A DNA stretch of 64,000 bases. It comes from Maribellus sp. YY47. Lineage in GTDB: Bacteria > Bacteroidota > Bacteroidia > Bacteroidales > Prolixibacteraceae. The notes under the pieces were generated by a model. The model searched no databases. It had not been told where the DNA came from and saw only the letters and a program-made list of their open reading frames with translations. Position numbers and translations under genes: made by a program. Below, in pieces: positions 36,363 to 45,915 of this stretch (the stretch's first letter is position 1; each line of letters opens with the position of its first letter). The stretch is from the NCBI RefSeq assembly GCF_023111095.1, contig NZ_JALGYW010000010.1, positions 67,172 to 131,171 on the forward strand, in the 5' to 3' direction.

Positions 36363-37682
36363 GTGCAGGCACAATTCATTCAAAATATAAAGGAAAAACA
36401 GCTGATCGCCCCGGGCGAGAAAGTGTTGCTGGCGGTTAGCGGCGGCATCGACAGCATGGTGCTGTTGCACCTCTTCGAAAAGTCGGAGCTGGAATACGGC
36501 GTGGCACACTGTAACTTTCAGCTGCGTGGCGACGAGTCGGACGGCGACGAACGTTTTGTTCGGGAGTACGTGCAAATGCACGGAATTCCTTCGTTTTTCG
36601 AAACCTTCGACACCACGGAGTACGCCCGCGTGAGTGGGATTTCCATTGAAATGGCAGCCCGCGAACTGCGTTATGCCTTTTTTGAACGAATTCGTTGCGA
36701 ACACCACTACAACTGGATCGCCACTGCGCATCACCAGGACGACCTGATCGAAACTTTCTTTCTGAACCTTTCGCGGAAAACGGGGATAAAAGGCTTGACC
36801 GGAATCAAGGACAAAGCAGGGTTTCTGATTCGTCCGCTTTTGTTTGCCGGAAGGGAAGAGATTGAACAGTATGCCGCCCAGAATTACCTGGAGTACCGCG
36901 AAGACTCTACGAACAGTGAAGTGGTGTACCAGCGTAACTTTTTGCGGCATAAAATTCTTCCTTTGTTTAGCGAGCTGAATCCGGCTTTTAAAAAGAACCT
37001 GCTGGCCAGTATCGATAACCTGCGCGATGCCGAACAAGTGTACACTTCGGTGCTGAACCGTAATAAAGAGCAGGTGGTGGAAGACGAGAATGGTGAAATC
37101 CGGATCAGCATCGAAAAGCTCCGCACCACACCCTTTCCTCAGTTACTTTTGTTGGAGGCGCTTTCGCTGCTGCATTTTAATCCTTCGGTGATCGATGAGG
37201 TATTTCAAAGCCTGGATGCCGAACCCGGGAAACAGTTTTTCTCGCCCACGCACCGCCTGGTAAAAGACCGCGAGTTTTTATTCGTAGCACCGCTTAAGGA
37301 GCAAAGCGAGCAACTGTTTTATATCGAGGAATCAGACATTGAGCTGTTTAAACCGATTCAGCTGAGCATCGAAAAAACAGGGGCTGCCGGTTTTAACATC
37401 ATAAAATCTCCCGATGTCGCCTGTATCGATCTCGACACAATTCAGTTTCCGCTGTTGATTCGGAAATGGAAACAGGGCGATTACTTCCAACCGCTGGGGA
37501 TGAAGGGAATGAAAAAGGTAAGCGACTTTTTTATCGACCAGAAAATTCCGCTTCACGAAAAAGAAAACACCTGGTTGCTGTGCAGCGGCAAAAAAATCGT
37601 CTGGATTATGGGGCGCCGCCTCGACGATCGTTTTAAAGTAAGCCCCGAAACGCAACGGATACTGGTGCTACGAATGGACTAA
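36363..37682 (+). CDS. tilS: tRNA(Ile)-lysidine synthase
   Basis: The 439-residue protein has the PP-loop SGGIDS at 26-31, HCNFQLRGDESD, the AxxHHxDD motif (TAHHQDDLIETF), and a C-terminal TilS domain (FQPLGMKGMKKVSDFFIDQKIP). It changes C34 of the AUA-reading tRNA(Ile) to lysidine, an essential step in decoding. The start is a GTG 3 bp after pepT; no in-frame ATG precedes the PP-loop. Confidence 0.95.
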   Translation: MQAQFIQNIKEKQLIAPGEKVLLAVSGGIDSMVLLHLFEKSELEYGVAHCNFQLRGDESDGDERFVREYVQMHGIPSFFETFDTTEYARVSGISIEMAARELRYAFFERIRCEHHYNWIATAHHQDDLIETFFLNLSRKTGIKGLTGIKDKAGFLIRPLLFAGREEIEQYAAQNYLEYREDSTNSEVVYQRNFLRHKILPLFSELNPAFKKNLLASIDNLRDAEQVYTSVLNRNKEQVVEDENGEIRISIEKLRTTPFPQLLLLEALSLLHFNPSVIDEVFQSLDAEPGKQFFSPTHRLVKDREFLFVAPLKEQSEQLFYIEESDIELFKPIQLSIEKTGAAGFNIIKSPDVACIDLDTIQFPLLIRKWKQGDYFQPLGMKGMKKVSDFFIDQKIPLHEKENTWLLCSGKKIVWIMGRRLDDRFKVSPETQRILVLRMD

Positions 37683-38186
37683 AGAATGTCCTTTGGTGGA
37701 AGATGGGTATTAAGCGGTCAATTTCCTTCGTTGGGTACCATTTCTAACTGCCCTGTAGGGTTTCTACCTGCCCTGTAGGGTTTTTACCCGTCCAGTATGG
37801 TCAGACCCTCCCAGTTAGAAATTTGGTGCTTCCTGTTGTACAGGGAAAGGAAAAAATGCAATAGGACGCCTCAAATCCCTACTGGAAAGCCCAAAAGTGT
37901 TACAGGGAGACATAATAGAGGACAGGGAGTGGAAATTCTTTAATTTTCATTGATATAAAGGAAAAAAGAACATTTTACTGATGCAGGTGTGCGCGACCTG
38001 TGTGAAGAGTTCAATTTTAAGAAGTTTTATTAGTGGTTAAAACTGAAGATTGAATTCACACTACTCATTGGTGCCCGGTGATGCTTTTCTGTTGAATACC
38101 ATAACCTTAACTTGATGTTTTTTTTACACGGAATTTTTCGCTGGCGGGAAAAAAACGCTCATCTTCGCGCAAAATTTTAAAAAAGT
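37683..38186. other. 504-bp intergenic region with structured repeat element
   Basis: The left part holds a 20-bp tandem repeat inside a 10-bp inverted repeat (37741-37821, listed separately). Further CCCTACTGG and TACAGGGA words follow to about 37930 and look like decayed copies. The right part is AT-rich and must contain the promoter of the phosphatase gene. No ORF is credible. Confidence 0.5.
37741..37821. repeat. 20-bp tandem repeats enclosed by a 10-bp inverted repeat
   Basis: CTGCCCTGTAGGGTTT occurs at 37748-37763 and 37768-37783, a 20-bp period, with a degenerate third unit from about 37788. The block is framed by TTTCTAACTG (37741-37750) and its exact complement CAGTTAGAAA (37812-37821). 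Each unit contains the small palindrome CCCTGTAGGG. It is too short and too regular for a CRISPR array and looks like an interspersed or REP-like element. Confidence 0.65.
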
Positions 38187-38819
38187 ATGGCTACCGAGAT
38201 TACCATTATCCGACACGGCGAAACCCTCTGGAACGTACAACAGCGTATACAGGGGCAGCGTAACAGCCAGTTGAGCGAAAACGGTATTTTACAGGCCGAA
38301 TTGGTGGCAAAAGCACTGACGAAGCGTGAATTTGATGTGCTGATCAGTAGCGACCTGGAAAGAGCGGTTGAAACAGCACGTATCATCAATAGCCAACTTT
38401 TGCTGCCGTATGAAACCAATGCTGCTCTGCGCGAACGTTCTTTTGGCAAGGTGGAGGGAATGAGTTTGGCCGAGATAAAAGAGAACTTTCCCGATGAATA
38501 CCGGAGCTATAAACAACGCGACCCAAAGTTTGCATTTACGGGCGGCGAAACCATTGAGCAGCTTTACCAACGCGTAACATCGGAAATAGAAACCCTAGCC
38601 CGCAAATATGCTGACCAAAAGGTGTTACTTGTTTCGCATGGGCTGGTACTTGAGATGATGATGTACAGAACCTTTTCGGTTCCCCTGGATAATCCGCGGG
38701 TTTTCTCGATCAATAATTCTTCGATCAGCTCGTTTTACATCGACGGTAACAATTGGTTTTTAAAAGAATGGGGCGTGATTGAACACCTGGTTTCGCTCAA
38801 TGTATTAAATGAATTGTAA
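38187..38819 (+). CDS. Histidine phosphatase family protein (phosphoglycerate-mutase-like)
   Basis: The 210-residue protein has the catalytic RHGET at 9-13, the SSDLERAVETA and LRERSFGKVEG motifs, and the second histidine in VSHGLVLEM. This is the layout of cofactor-dependent-mutase-like phosphatases (PhoE/CobC/GpmB type). The substrate is not clear from sequence. It stands alone, converging with the TRIC-like gene. Confidence 0.88.
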   Translation: MATEITIIRHGETLWNVQQRIQGQRNSQLSENGILQAELVAKALTKREFDVLISSDLERAVETARIINSQLLLPYETNAALRERSFGKVEGMSLAEIKENFPDEYRSYKQRDPKFAFTGGETIEQLYQRVTSEIETLARKYADQKVLLVSHGLVLEMMMYRTFSVPLDNPRVFSINNSSISSFYIDGNNWFLKEWGVIEHLVSLNVLNEL

Positions 38820-38867
38820 CACACGCCAGGAGAATTTTTGGGTCTGCGGGAGTTTAACGATGCACAT

Positions 38868-39503
38868 TTACTCGTCTTCCGAATCCTCGTCTTCTTTCAC
38901 AAAAATAATGGGGAGAGACCATTTGTAATATACCGCCAGAACCCGCATCACGATGATCATCAGAATAGGAACGAGCTGAACCAGGATAAAATCGAAGCCC
39001 GCTTTTCGCAGCAACAAATAACAAATACCGCCAAGCACGGTTACGGTTGCATAAATCTCCTTCCGGAAAATAACGGGTACTTCGTTGGCAAAAATATCAC
39101 GGATTACCCCGCCAAACGACCCGGTGATGGTTCCCAAAACAATACAACTCACAAATCCAAAACCGTGCTGAAGCGCAATTTCCACCCCTGCAATGGTAAA
39201 CAGTCCGAGTCCGGCGCTGTCGAACAGCATGATGGTTTTACGCAGGTAGGTGAGTTTTTTGCGGAAAAGAATGGCAAACAGGGTACCGGCAGCGATCACA
39301 TACAGGTACTCGGGTTCCACCAGCCAAAAGGCGGTACGTTTCTCGATCAGCATATCGCGAATGGTACCTCCGCCCACTGCGGTGGTAAAGGCCAGGATCA
39401 GAACGCCAAACGGATCGAGCTTCTTTTTCATGGCGATTAAAGCGCCCGAAATGGCAAAAGCAAAGGTCCCGAGGATGTTGATGTACTGAAGCAATGTTTC
39501 CAT
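38868..39503 (-). CDS. TRIC-type/YicG-like membrane protein (UPF0126)
   Basis: The protein of 211 residues has seven hydrophobic helices arranged as two similar halves, each with a glycine motif: FTTAVGGGTIRDML in the first half and ITGSFGGVIRDIF in the second. This is the UPF0126/TRIC family; bacterial members are potassium- or glycine-permeable channels. The C-terminus is acidic (EDEDSEDE). I start at the ATG at 39503 because the -33/-7 promoter (39570-39541) sits just upstream; a TTG three codons earlier is the alternative. Confidence 0.85.
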   Translation of the reverse strand: METLLQYINILGTFAFAISGALIAMKKKLDPFGVLILAFTTAVGGGTIRDMLIEKRTAFWLVEPEYLYVIAAGTLFAILFRKKLTYLRKTIMLFDSAGLGLFTIAGVEIALQHGFGFVSCIVLGTITGSFGGVIRDIFANEVPVIFRKEIYATVTVLGGICYLLLRKAGFDFILVQLVPILMIIVMRVLAVYYKWSLPIIFVKEDEDSEDE

Positions 39504-39540
39504 ATCTTCCAAAGGTTAAAATAAAGGTTGCAGTGAACTG

Positions 39541-39570
39541 CAAAAGTAATGCATATTTAAAGATAAGCAA
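39541..39570 (-). promoter_or_regulatory. Promoter of the TRIC-like gene
   Basis: On the minus strand TTG (39570-39568) is followed after 19 nt by TACTTTTG (39548-39541), a full TAnnTTTG match. The leader would be about 30 nt. Confidence 0.6.
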
Positions 39571-39753
39571 CGGGGCTTTTGGCCTGTTTCCCTTTGGAGC
39601 ATGAAAAAACAAAATTTCAGAAAGAGTATCAAAATGAAATCACAAGTAGTGATCAAAAGCTTATCGCTAACCGCTAAACAGTTTCAAAAGTAGATCAATC
39701 CTGTTGAACCATATTCCTGTAAATACAGAAGGTGAATAACCGATGGTCTTAAC

Positions 39754-41238
39754 TTATCGGATTTGCGCCTGCATCATAGTTCTTATGTCGCCGGTTTGGT
39801 AGAGTTCTTTTACGAAGCTTTTATACAAATCGGTGAACGTTTCATTTTTAATCAGGTCTCCAAACAGATCTTTTTGTGCCAGGAAAGCTGTCGGGGTGTT
39901 TTCGGTATCGCTGGCCGCCTGATGCAACTGAGGATGCAGTGCGTCGATAATTTCAAGCGCGCGCTTGTTCCGATCCACTTCCTTGTCGCAGTAATAGCAC
40001 CAGGCCGCAAGTACGAGTGTGGCAAAGCGGATGCTGCCTCCGCGATTTAAATTTTCCAGAACTGTAGGAATCAAAAACTTCGGCAGTTTGGCCGAACTTT
40101 CGGAACAAATACGGGCAACACTGTCTTTGATGTTGGGATTGGTGAAACGTTCCTCTAGTACGTCTTTGTATTTTTCGAGATCAATACCTTCCACCGCATC
40201 CAAAACCGGAGTGGCTTCCAGATCCATAAACCGGCGCATAAAAGTGGAGAAAATACGGTCCTCCATACAGGCATTGATCGTCGGGTGGCCGTGAATGGCT
40301 CCGGGAATTCCCAGTACAGAGTGTCCGGCATTCAACAAGCGGATTTTCATTTTTTCGTAGGGCGAAACATCGGTGACAAACTGCACACCCAGTTTTTCGA
40401 GCGGCGGTCTTCCGTTGCAAAAATCATCTTCAATTACCCACTGGATAAATGGCTCGCAGGTCACCGGCCATTCGTCGCTTATCCCGTGTGTTTCCTGTAA
40501 ATACTGACTGTCGTCGCTGGTTGTGACGGGGGTAATCCGATCGACCATGGTATTCGGAAAACTTACCTTTTCGTTGATCCATGAGGCCAGTTCCGGATCT
40601 TGTTGCTCCGTAAAGGTAAGCACCATCTCACGTGCCATTTTTCCGTTGTGCTGAATATTGTCGCACGACAAGATGGTAAATGGCGGTAATCCGTTGGCGC
40701 GGCGTTGCCTTAATGCTGCGGTCAGGTAGCCGTAAACGGTTTTGGGCGCATCGGGCTGTGCAAGGTCGTGTTGAATATCCGGATGGTCAAAATCGAATTT
40801 ACCGGTGGCGGGATTAAAGTTGTAACCTCCTTCGGTAATCGTCAGAGAAACAATTTTGGTTTCGGCCGCGGCCATTTTATCGATTGCCGCTTGTGGCGCG
40901 TCGGTTGCCAGAATAAAATCGTTTATTGCACCAACCACCGAACTTTCGATTTTTTCGTCGGGGTGGCGAGTAATCAGCGTGTATAGGAAATCCTGTTTTT
41001 TAAGTACTTCATACATCTTACGGTCGTTTTCCCGCAAACCGATGCCACAAATTCCCCAATCGGTGACGCCGTATTTTTCCAAAAGCTGATGGATGTACCA
41101 CGCCTGGTGGGAGCGGTGAAAACCACCTACACCAATGTGGACGATACCGGAAGTTATCTTTTGCCTGTCGTAGGTTGGAGATGAAATTCGTGTTGCTATT
41201 TGACCAAGGTTGGCTTGATTTAATTTCAGGATTTCCAT
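39754..41238 (-). CDS. Mannitol 2-dehydrogenase family (polyol-specific long-chain dehydrogenase)
   Basis: This 494-residue protein has an N-terminal NAD domain with GIVHIGVGGFHRSHQAWY (31-48) and the catalytic pattern of the long-chain polyol dehydrogenases, Lys298-x4-Asn303-x2-His306 in MKIRLLNAGHS. Family members oxidise mannitol, arabinitol or related polyols to ketoses, or reduce fructuronate or tagaturonate. It lies 10 bp behind a permease gene on the same strand, so a transport-plus-oxidation operon is likely. The substrate is not fixed by sequence. Confidence 0.88.
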   Translation of the reverse strand: MEILKLNQANLGQIATRISSPTYDRQKITSGIVHIGVGGFHRSHQAWYIHQLLEKYGVTDWGICGIGLRENDRKMYEVLKKQDFLYTLITRHPDEKIESSVVGAINDFILATDAPQAAIDKMAAAETKIVSLTITEGGYNFNPATGKFDFDHPDIQHDLAQPDAPKTVYGYLTAALRQRRANGLPPFTILSCDNIQHNGKMAREMVLTFTEQQDPELASWINEKVSFPNTMVDRITPVTTSDDSQYLQETHGISDEWPVTCEPFIQWVIEDDFCNGRPPLEKLGVQFVTDVSPYEKMKIRLLNAGHSVLGIPGAIHGHPTINACMEDRIFSTFMRRFMDLEATPVLDAVEGIDLEKYKDVLEERFTNPNIKDSVARICSESSAKLPKFLIPTVLENLNRGGSIRFATLVLAAWCYYCDKEVDRNKRALEIIDALHPQLHQAASDTENTPTAFLAQKDLFGDLIKNETFTDLYKSFVKELYQTGDIRTMMQAQIR

Positions 41239-41248
41239 TTGTTCTTTT

Positions 41249-42970
41249 TTAATTTGATGCTTTTAATGATTTTCCCCGTTGCATGGCCCAGTAAGCGGTA
41301 ACAAAGTAGGTGATGGTACAGATAAATCCGTAGAGGTAAAATGTTTCGCGGTTCGTGATGTAGGTTGTTTCGCTGGAACTTCCGAACAAAACAATTCCGG
41401 ACAGAATAAGCGTAACGCCAAGCGCCACGATTGAAATTCCGTTTAGTATTTTGGAAAAGACCGTCGTATCTTTTATCTGATGTGGCTCGGTTTGAGCTTT
41501 TTGTTCCTGGAAGCGTTCGATTAGTTCATTCCGGGCAATTTCCTTTGCTTCTTCTTCGGGGTATTTTCCGCGGGCGCCATACCTGCCGGCTAGGAAGGTA
41601 TACAACAGAATGGTAAATATCCAGGTCGGTACAAAGAGATAGTAAAACGACATTACTCCTAAAATATCGAGCCCGAAGCCAAGCACAAGGCCAAGTCCCC
41701 ACGAAACCACAGCAGGAACGCTGTTGGCTAGCTGTTTGTACGACCTCCAGTAGCGGGTGTACCCGATTCGCGGAAAGATCTGATGTTCGGCAAAGACAAT
41801 CGCACCAACCGGCACCACTAAAAGTCCGGCGTAGGTTAACAGCGGCAAAATTTGCGAAAAAACAAAGGGGAAAAAGGCAATCACAATCATAGCCATCCCT
41901 ACGATAAACGTTGCACTTTTTCTCGATAGTTTGGTAAAAACGGATTGAGCTGCCAAACCGGCGCGGTATAAATTTGTGATAGCTGTGGTCCATCCGGCAA
42001 CAATAACAATCACAAAGCCCGACCATCCCAACGCATAATACGCCACATCTCCCGGATCGAGTTCAACGATGGTTTTTCCAAGGATCACAGCAGCGCCGGC
42101 ACCCATAATCCCTGCCGATATCCAGGCAATGTAATGCCCGAACATCATCCCGGTACTGGTGGCGAGACCGTATATCTTTTTCTTGGCAAAACGCAGCAAA
42201 GCCATATCAATTAATCCAACGTGGGTAATGGTATTGGCCGCCCAGCCAAAACCGGCAACTTCAAGAATCCCGATACCGGGTTCGCCCTTGCTGTTGATCC
42301 CCGTCCAAACCGACAGGTCACCCATATGGATGAATTCGGCCCAGCTTCCGGGAAGGGTTTTTCCAAGCACTCCGAGCGACAGTGCCGGCAACAATACCAG
42401 TGCTCCGCTGATGAACATCGTAAACAGCCAGGGAGCACAGATTCCGGAGAATTCGGAGACAGCATTGAACCCGAATATCGCTACTGAAACGACGACCAGC
42501 CCTACAATGCCCACAACCAGTACAAACCAGAAGTTGGTGGGGTACCAGTCGAGTTGTGCGGGTATTCCAAACACAAAGCGCACGGCTGTTGCCGAAACCG
42601 TCACCATCGCCGCCGAAATCACCGTGAAAATGATCACATTGGCCCAGTCGTATAGTTTCGACATGTATTTTCCCGCAATTTTATTCAGATAGGTATACAA
42701 ACTCAGGCGGGTTTCTACCGCAATAGGTGCGGTGATAAACGTCCAGCTAAGTACAGCAAGGATGTTGCCGATAAGTAATCCGACTATAATATCCATTGTT
42801 TTGGCGCCAAGCGCCACAAAGGTGGCTCCAATAACAAACTCGGTTGCGGCAACGTGTTCGGCTGCATACAAACCGGCAAAGTGCTGCCAGCCGTGAAGTT
42901 TATTTTTTGCAACAGGTAGTTGTTCCTCGTGAAGCTTTTCGAGTGCCTGAAATTCGTTCGTTTGGCTCAT
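41249..42970 (-). CDS. NCS1-like (purine/cytosine permease-type) transporter
   Basis: The 573-residue protein has about twelve to fourteen hydrophobic helices, with VIGATFVALGAKTMDIIVGLLIGNILAV near the N-terminus as in nucleobase:cation-symport-1 proteins, and a charged loop near 455-490 (YPEEEAKEIARNELIERFQEQ) before the last helices. It is the first gene of a two-gene unit with a polyol dehydrogenase, so its cargo is more likely a polyol or sugar acid than a nucleobase; this is an inference from context. Confidence 0.7.
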   Translation of the reverse strand: MSQTNEFQALEKLHEEQLPVAKNKLHGWQHFAGLYAAEHVAATEFVIGATFVALGAKTMDIIVGLLIGNILAVLSWTFITAPIAVETRLSLYTYLNKIAGKYMSKLYDWANVIIFTVISAAMVTVSATAVRFVFGIPAQLDWYPTNFWFVLVVGIVGLVVVSVAIFGFNAVSEFSGICAPWLFTMFISGALVLLPALSLGVLGKTLPGSWAEFIHMGDLSVWTGINSKGEPGIGILEVAGFGWAANTITHVGLIDMALLRFAKKKIYGLATSTGMMFGHYIAWISAGIMGAGAAVILGKTIVELDPGDVAYYALGWSGFVIVIVAGWTTAITNLYRAGLAAQSVFTKLSRKSATFIVGMAMIVIAFFPFVFSQILPLLTYAGLLVVPVGAIVFAEHQIFPRIGYTRYWRSYKQLANSVPAVVSWGLGLVLGFGLDILGVMSFYYLFVPTWIFTILLYTFLAGRYGARGKYPEEEAKEIARNELIERFQEQKAQTEPHQIKDTTVFSKILNGISIVALGVTLILSGIVLFGSSSETTYITNRETFYLYGFICTITYFVTAYWAMQRGKSLKASN

Positions 42971-43370
42971 TTTAATGATTTAGTTATGAAAGCGGTTTTA
43001 GTTTATGTTTTAGAACGCGTTAAAGTACAATCTTTTTTTTATATATCGTTTTCTTGGCGAAGTTTGTTGAATGTGTATAGTAACGAAATTACATTTGTTT
43101 CGAAATCTTGTTTTTCGATATTATATAATGATGTTAAAGAAGGCGTATATGGTCTTTTGTCTCAAGCAGAGAGAGTTAGGGTTGCTTTGGTTGTGTTTTC
43201 TTCGTTTTTTTGCTTTTTGTCAGCGTTATAGTTTTAATTGAAGAGAAGGATTGAGCGAAATTATGTTTATTTTAATGAACTCAAAACCGACCGTTGTCGT
43301 AGAAACGCAGTGGTCGGAAAATTTTAGACCGAAGACCTGAATCAAGTAAAACTAAACATTCAAAAGCTAA
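42971..43370. other. 400-bp AT-rich divergent control region
   Basis: It separates the permease operon (minus) from the GH36 gene (plus). A plus-strand TACATTTG at 43090-43097 fits TAnnTTTG but lies 270 bp before the GH36 start; TATGTTTA near 43263 is a weaker but better placed candidate. No ORF is credible. Confidence 0.35.
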
Positions 43371-45419
43371 ATGAAAAAACAACTACGATCGTTTACGTGG
43401 ATGATTACCACGATTCTTTATATTATTATGTGTTCCTTTTTTTCGCAGGCGCAAAACATTCAGCGTTTGGCGGTTCCCGAAGATGTTACCCAGTGGATTA
43501 AGACTTCGTTTGGCAAAGGAAAGCTACCTCCGCTTTCGTTTGTTTATGAAGGCAAACATTCTGCAGATTTTTTGAAAAAATGGAAATACTCTTGGCTCCA
43601 GGAAGTGAGTGAGGAACCCAACGTGGTGAAATATACAGTGTCGTACCTTGATCCGGAAAGTGGATTAAGACTTGATTGCCACATCTCTGGTTTCAACGAT
43701 GTTAATACAGTGGAATGGGTGCTCAACTTTACCAACACTTCAGGCAATAACTCATCCACGCTGGAGCAGGTAAAAGTGATCGATTTCACGGTGCAACCCA
43801 AAACGACTGGTAGATTTACGCTGTATCATACCAACGGAAGCGATGCCAAACGTTCAGATTTTCAACCGTTGTCAACTGTTTTGAAAACCGGTGAACCCCT
43901 TCGTTTTCAGCCGGCCGGCGGTCGCTCGTCGGATGCGTCAGGCTTTCCTTTCTTTAACCTCGAAACACCCGACCATACCGGAATCGTTACAGCCATTGGC
44001 TGGAGTGGCAACTGGTTTTTCGAACTCGAACAAAACATCGATAAAGCAACTACGCTAAGTGCGGGAATGGCGAATATGAAACTTTTTCTTCAACCCGGAG
44101 AGACCATTCGTACGCCCTCGGTTTGTATGCTTTTCTGGCAAAGCGAAGACCGGATGACCGGACACAATCAATTCCGGCGCTTCCTGCTGACTCATAAGGT
44201 TCGAAAAATCGACGGACAGTTTGCCGAATACCCGTTGTGCGGCGGTTTTAACTGGGGCGATCCGTATCCGTGTAACGAATATTCGTGCTTAACTGAAGAT
44301 TACGCTTGTGCGCTGATTAACCGGTACAAGCAATTTGGCATCACGCCCGAAGTGTTTTGGCTCGATGCAGGGTGGTACACCGGAGGAGGAAACTGGTACG
44401 AAAATACCGGGAACTGGACCATCGATTCCACCCGTTTCCCCAACGGATTAACACCACTTTCGGACGCAGCACATCGTGTGGGCGCAAAATTTATGGTGTG
44501 GTTTGAACCCGAAAGGGTGCATGTGCATTCCGAATTTGCCAACAAACATCCGGAATGGATGCTTTACGAAGCCAGTAACAAAGACAATTATCTTTTTGAT
44601 TTGGGAAATGCAGAAGCCCGCCAATGGCTCATGAAATATTTTGGCGATTTTATCGAGCAGAACGGCATTGATTATTATCGCCAGGATTTCAATATCCGGC
44701 CTGAAGCATTCTGGACAGCAAACGACGAACCCGGACGAACTGGCCTGAAGGAAATCCGCTACATCGAAGGATTGTATGCCTATTGGGATTATTTACTGAA
44801 ACGTTTCCCAAACTTACTGATCGACAACTGCGCCAGTGGCGGGCGTCGCCTCGATCTGGAAACGGTTTCGCGCAGTGCTCCGCTGTGGCGTACCGACTAT
44901 CAATATGGCGAGCCCAACGGCTACCAGTGTCACACCTACGGGCTGAACTTCTTTCTACCCTTAAGCGGAACCGGAGTAAACCGTACCGATGCGTTTTCGT
45001 TTCGTTCGAGTTTGGGGAGTGCGGTGGTTTTGAACTGGAAACTTACCAATGCTGATATGTCGATTCCGGAGATGCAACAGTGCGTGGCCGCTTTTAAGGA
45101 ATTGCGCCCGTATTATTATGAAGATTATTATCCCTTAACCGGGATTGGTGATTTAACCGGCGACGATGTATGGTTGGCCTATCAGTTAAACAAACCATCC
45201 GACGACTCTGGTATTGTGCTGGGGTTCCGCAGAAAAGACAATACGGTTGGTAGCCTTGAGGTGCAGTTGCGGGGTCTGGATGCTAACGCTGTTTATTCGG
45301 TTTATAACGACAACGACAAAAGCTTGGTAGAAAGAACCGGGAAGGAGTTGGCTGAAGGCATCGTTCTAGAAATCGGTAAAGCGCCCGGATCGATATTGCT
45401 GAAGTACCGGAAAAAATAA
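43371..45419 (+). CDS. Secreted alpha-galactosidase, GH36 family
   Basis: A signal peptide (1-27, ending FFSQAQ) starts this 682-residue enzyme. The N-terminal beta-supersandwich is followed by a TIM barrel with FWLDAGWYTGG, FMVWFEPERV, the nucleophile Asp439 in YYRQDFN, DNCASGGRR and the acid/base Asp509 in WRTDY, all typical of GH36 (clan GH-D). It would cut alpha-linked galactose from oligosaccharides in the periplasm or outside. Other alpha-linked sugars, such as N-acetylgalactosamine, are known for the family. It stands alone between the polyol operon and a gene remnant. Confidence 0.88.
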   Translation: MKKQLRSFTWMITTILYIIMCSFFSQAQNIQRLAVPEDVTQWIKTSFGKGKLPPLSFVYEGKHSADFLKKWKYSWLQEVSEEPNVVKYTVSYLDPESGLRLDCHISGFNDVNTVEWVLNFTNTSGNNSSTLEQVKVIDFTVQPKTTGRFTLYHTNGSDAKRSDFQPLSTVLKTGEPLRFQPAGGRSSDASGFPFFNLETPDHTGIVTAIGWSGNWFFELEQNIDKATTLSAGMANMKLFLQPGETIRTPSVCMLFWQSEDRMTGHNQFRRFLLTHKVRKIDGQFAEYPLCGGFNWGDPYPCNEYSCLTEDYACALINRYKQFGITPEVFWLDAGWYTGGGNWYENTGNWTIDSTRFPNGLTPLSDAAHRVGAKFMVWFEPERVHVHSEFANKHPEWMLYEASNKDNYLFDLGNAEARQWLMKYFGDFIEQNGIDYYRQDFNIRPEAFWTANDEPGRTGLKEIRYIEGLYAYWDYLLKRFPNLLIDNCASGGRRLDLETVSRSAPLWRTDYQYGEPNGYQCHTYGLNFFLPLSGTGVNRTDAFSFRSSLGSAVVLNWKLTNADMSIPEMQQCVAAFKELRPYYYEDYYPLTGIGDLTGDDVWLAYQLNKPSDDSGIVLGFRRKDNTVGSLEVQLRGLDANAVYSVYNDNDKSLVERTGKELAEGIVLEIGKAPGSILLKYRKK

Positions 45420-45915
45420 GTCGTTTGCTGATGTAACAGTAAATGAAACAAAGACTTTAAACGGAGGCCGGATCGGTTGATGGCGAAGGAGAGAAACCTG
45501 TTTGGCTGATTGCAGAACTGTACCATGTTGCTATGGAAGAGCCCTATTGGGAAGGAACATTGGATGCCACCTGCGAAGGTAAAAATGAAGACTGGAGAGC
45601 ATTTCAGGGTTTTGTGGTGGCTTCTGAATGTAACAAGAACAAGAAATACCCGAAACGTCTTGAAGCGGTAATGTACCGCAGTTGCAGACAAATGATCGAT
45701 CCTTCCGGCTCGCAGGGAGAATAATTTAAGCAGACCAACTTTGCACAACGCGGCAATATGAACAACGTTTATAAATTGAGAGGAGGCTATTCAGTAGACT
45801 GGACAGTATTTTGGATTACGGCCCATTTTTTACATGCTGCAGCCCAATTTTCTGAAATGGGCGTTGATTTGGATAGTGGTTTCTGACAAACATTCCCATC
45901 CCGACAACGCTCTTC
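45420..45915. other. 496-bp region with a gene remnant and no intact gene
   Basis: It holds the coding-like fragment at 45461-45724. The remaining right part (45725-45915) shows no ORF or clear terminator. Confidence 0.4.
45461..45724 (+). pseudogene. Remnant of a protein-coding gene (3' fragment)
   Basis: A frame open from the TAA at 45458 to 45724 reads like real protein: EAGSVDGEGEKPVWLIAEL, then MEEPYWEGTLDATCEGKNED, and a tail rich in Lys and Arg. Only an internal ATG (45533) could start it, leaving 63 residues. The frame just upstream (VNETKTLNGGRIG then stop) seems to continue the same sequence with a frameshift near 45475. I do not recognise the family. It lies behind the GH36 gene and may be the decayed end of a once longer gene there. 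Confidence 0.4.

Noticed and set aside
36075-37037. Antisense ORF of 320 residues across pepT and tilS
   Set aside because: Both genes on the other strand are certain; this frame has no recognisable motif and crosses a gene border.
37741-37821. Possible CRISPR array
   Set aside because: The repeat period is 20 bp with almost no spacer, only two exact units exist and no cas gene is near.
43090-43097. TACATTTG as promoter of the GH36 gene
   Set aside because: It matches the -7 form but lies about 270 bp before the start and has no clear -33 partner, so it is listed only as a possibility in the region entry.
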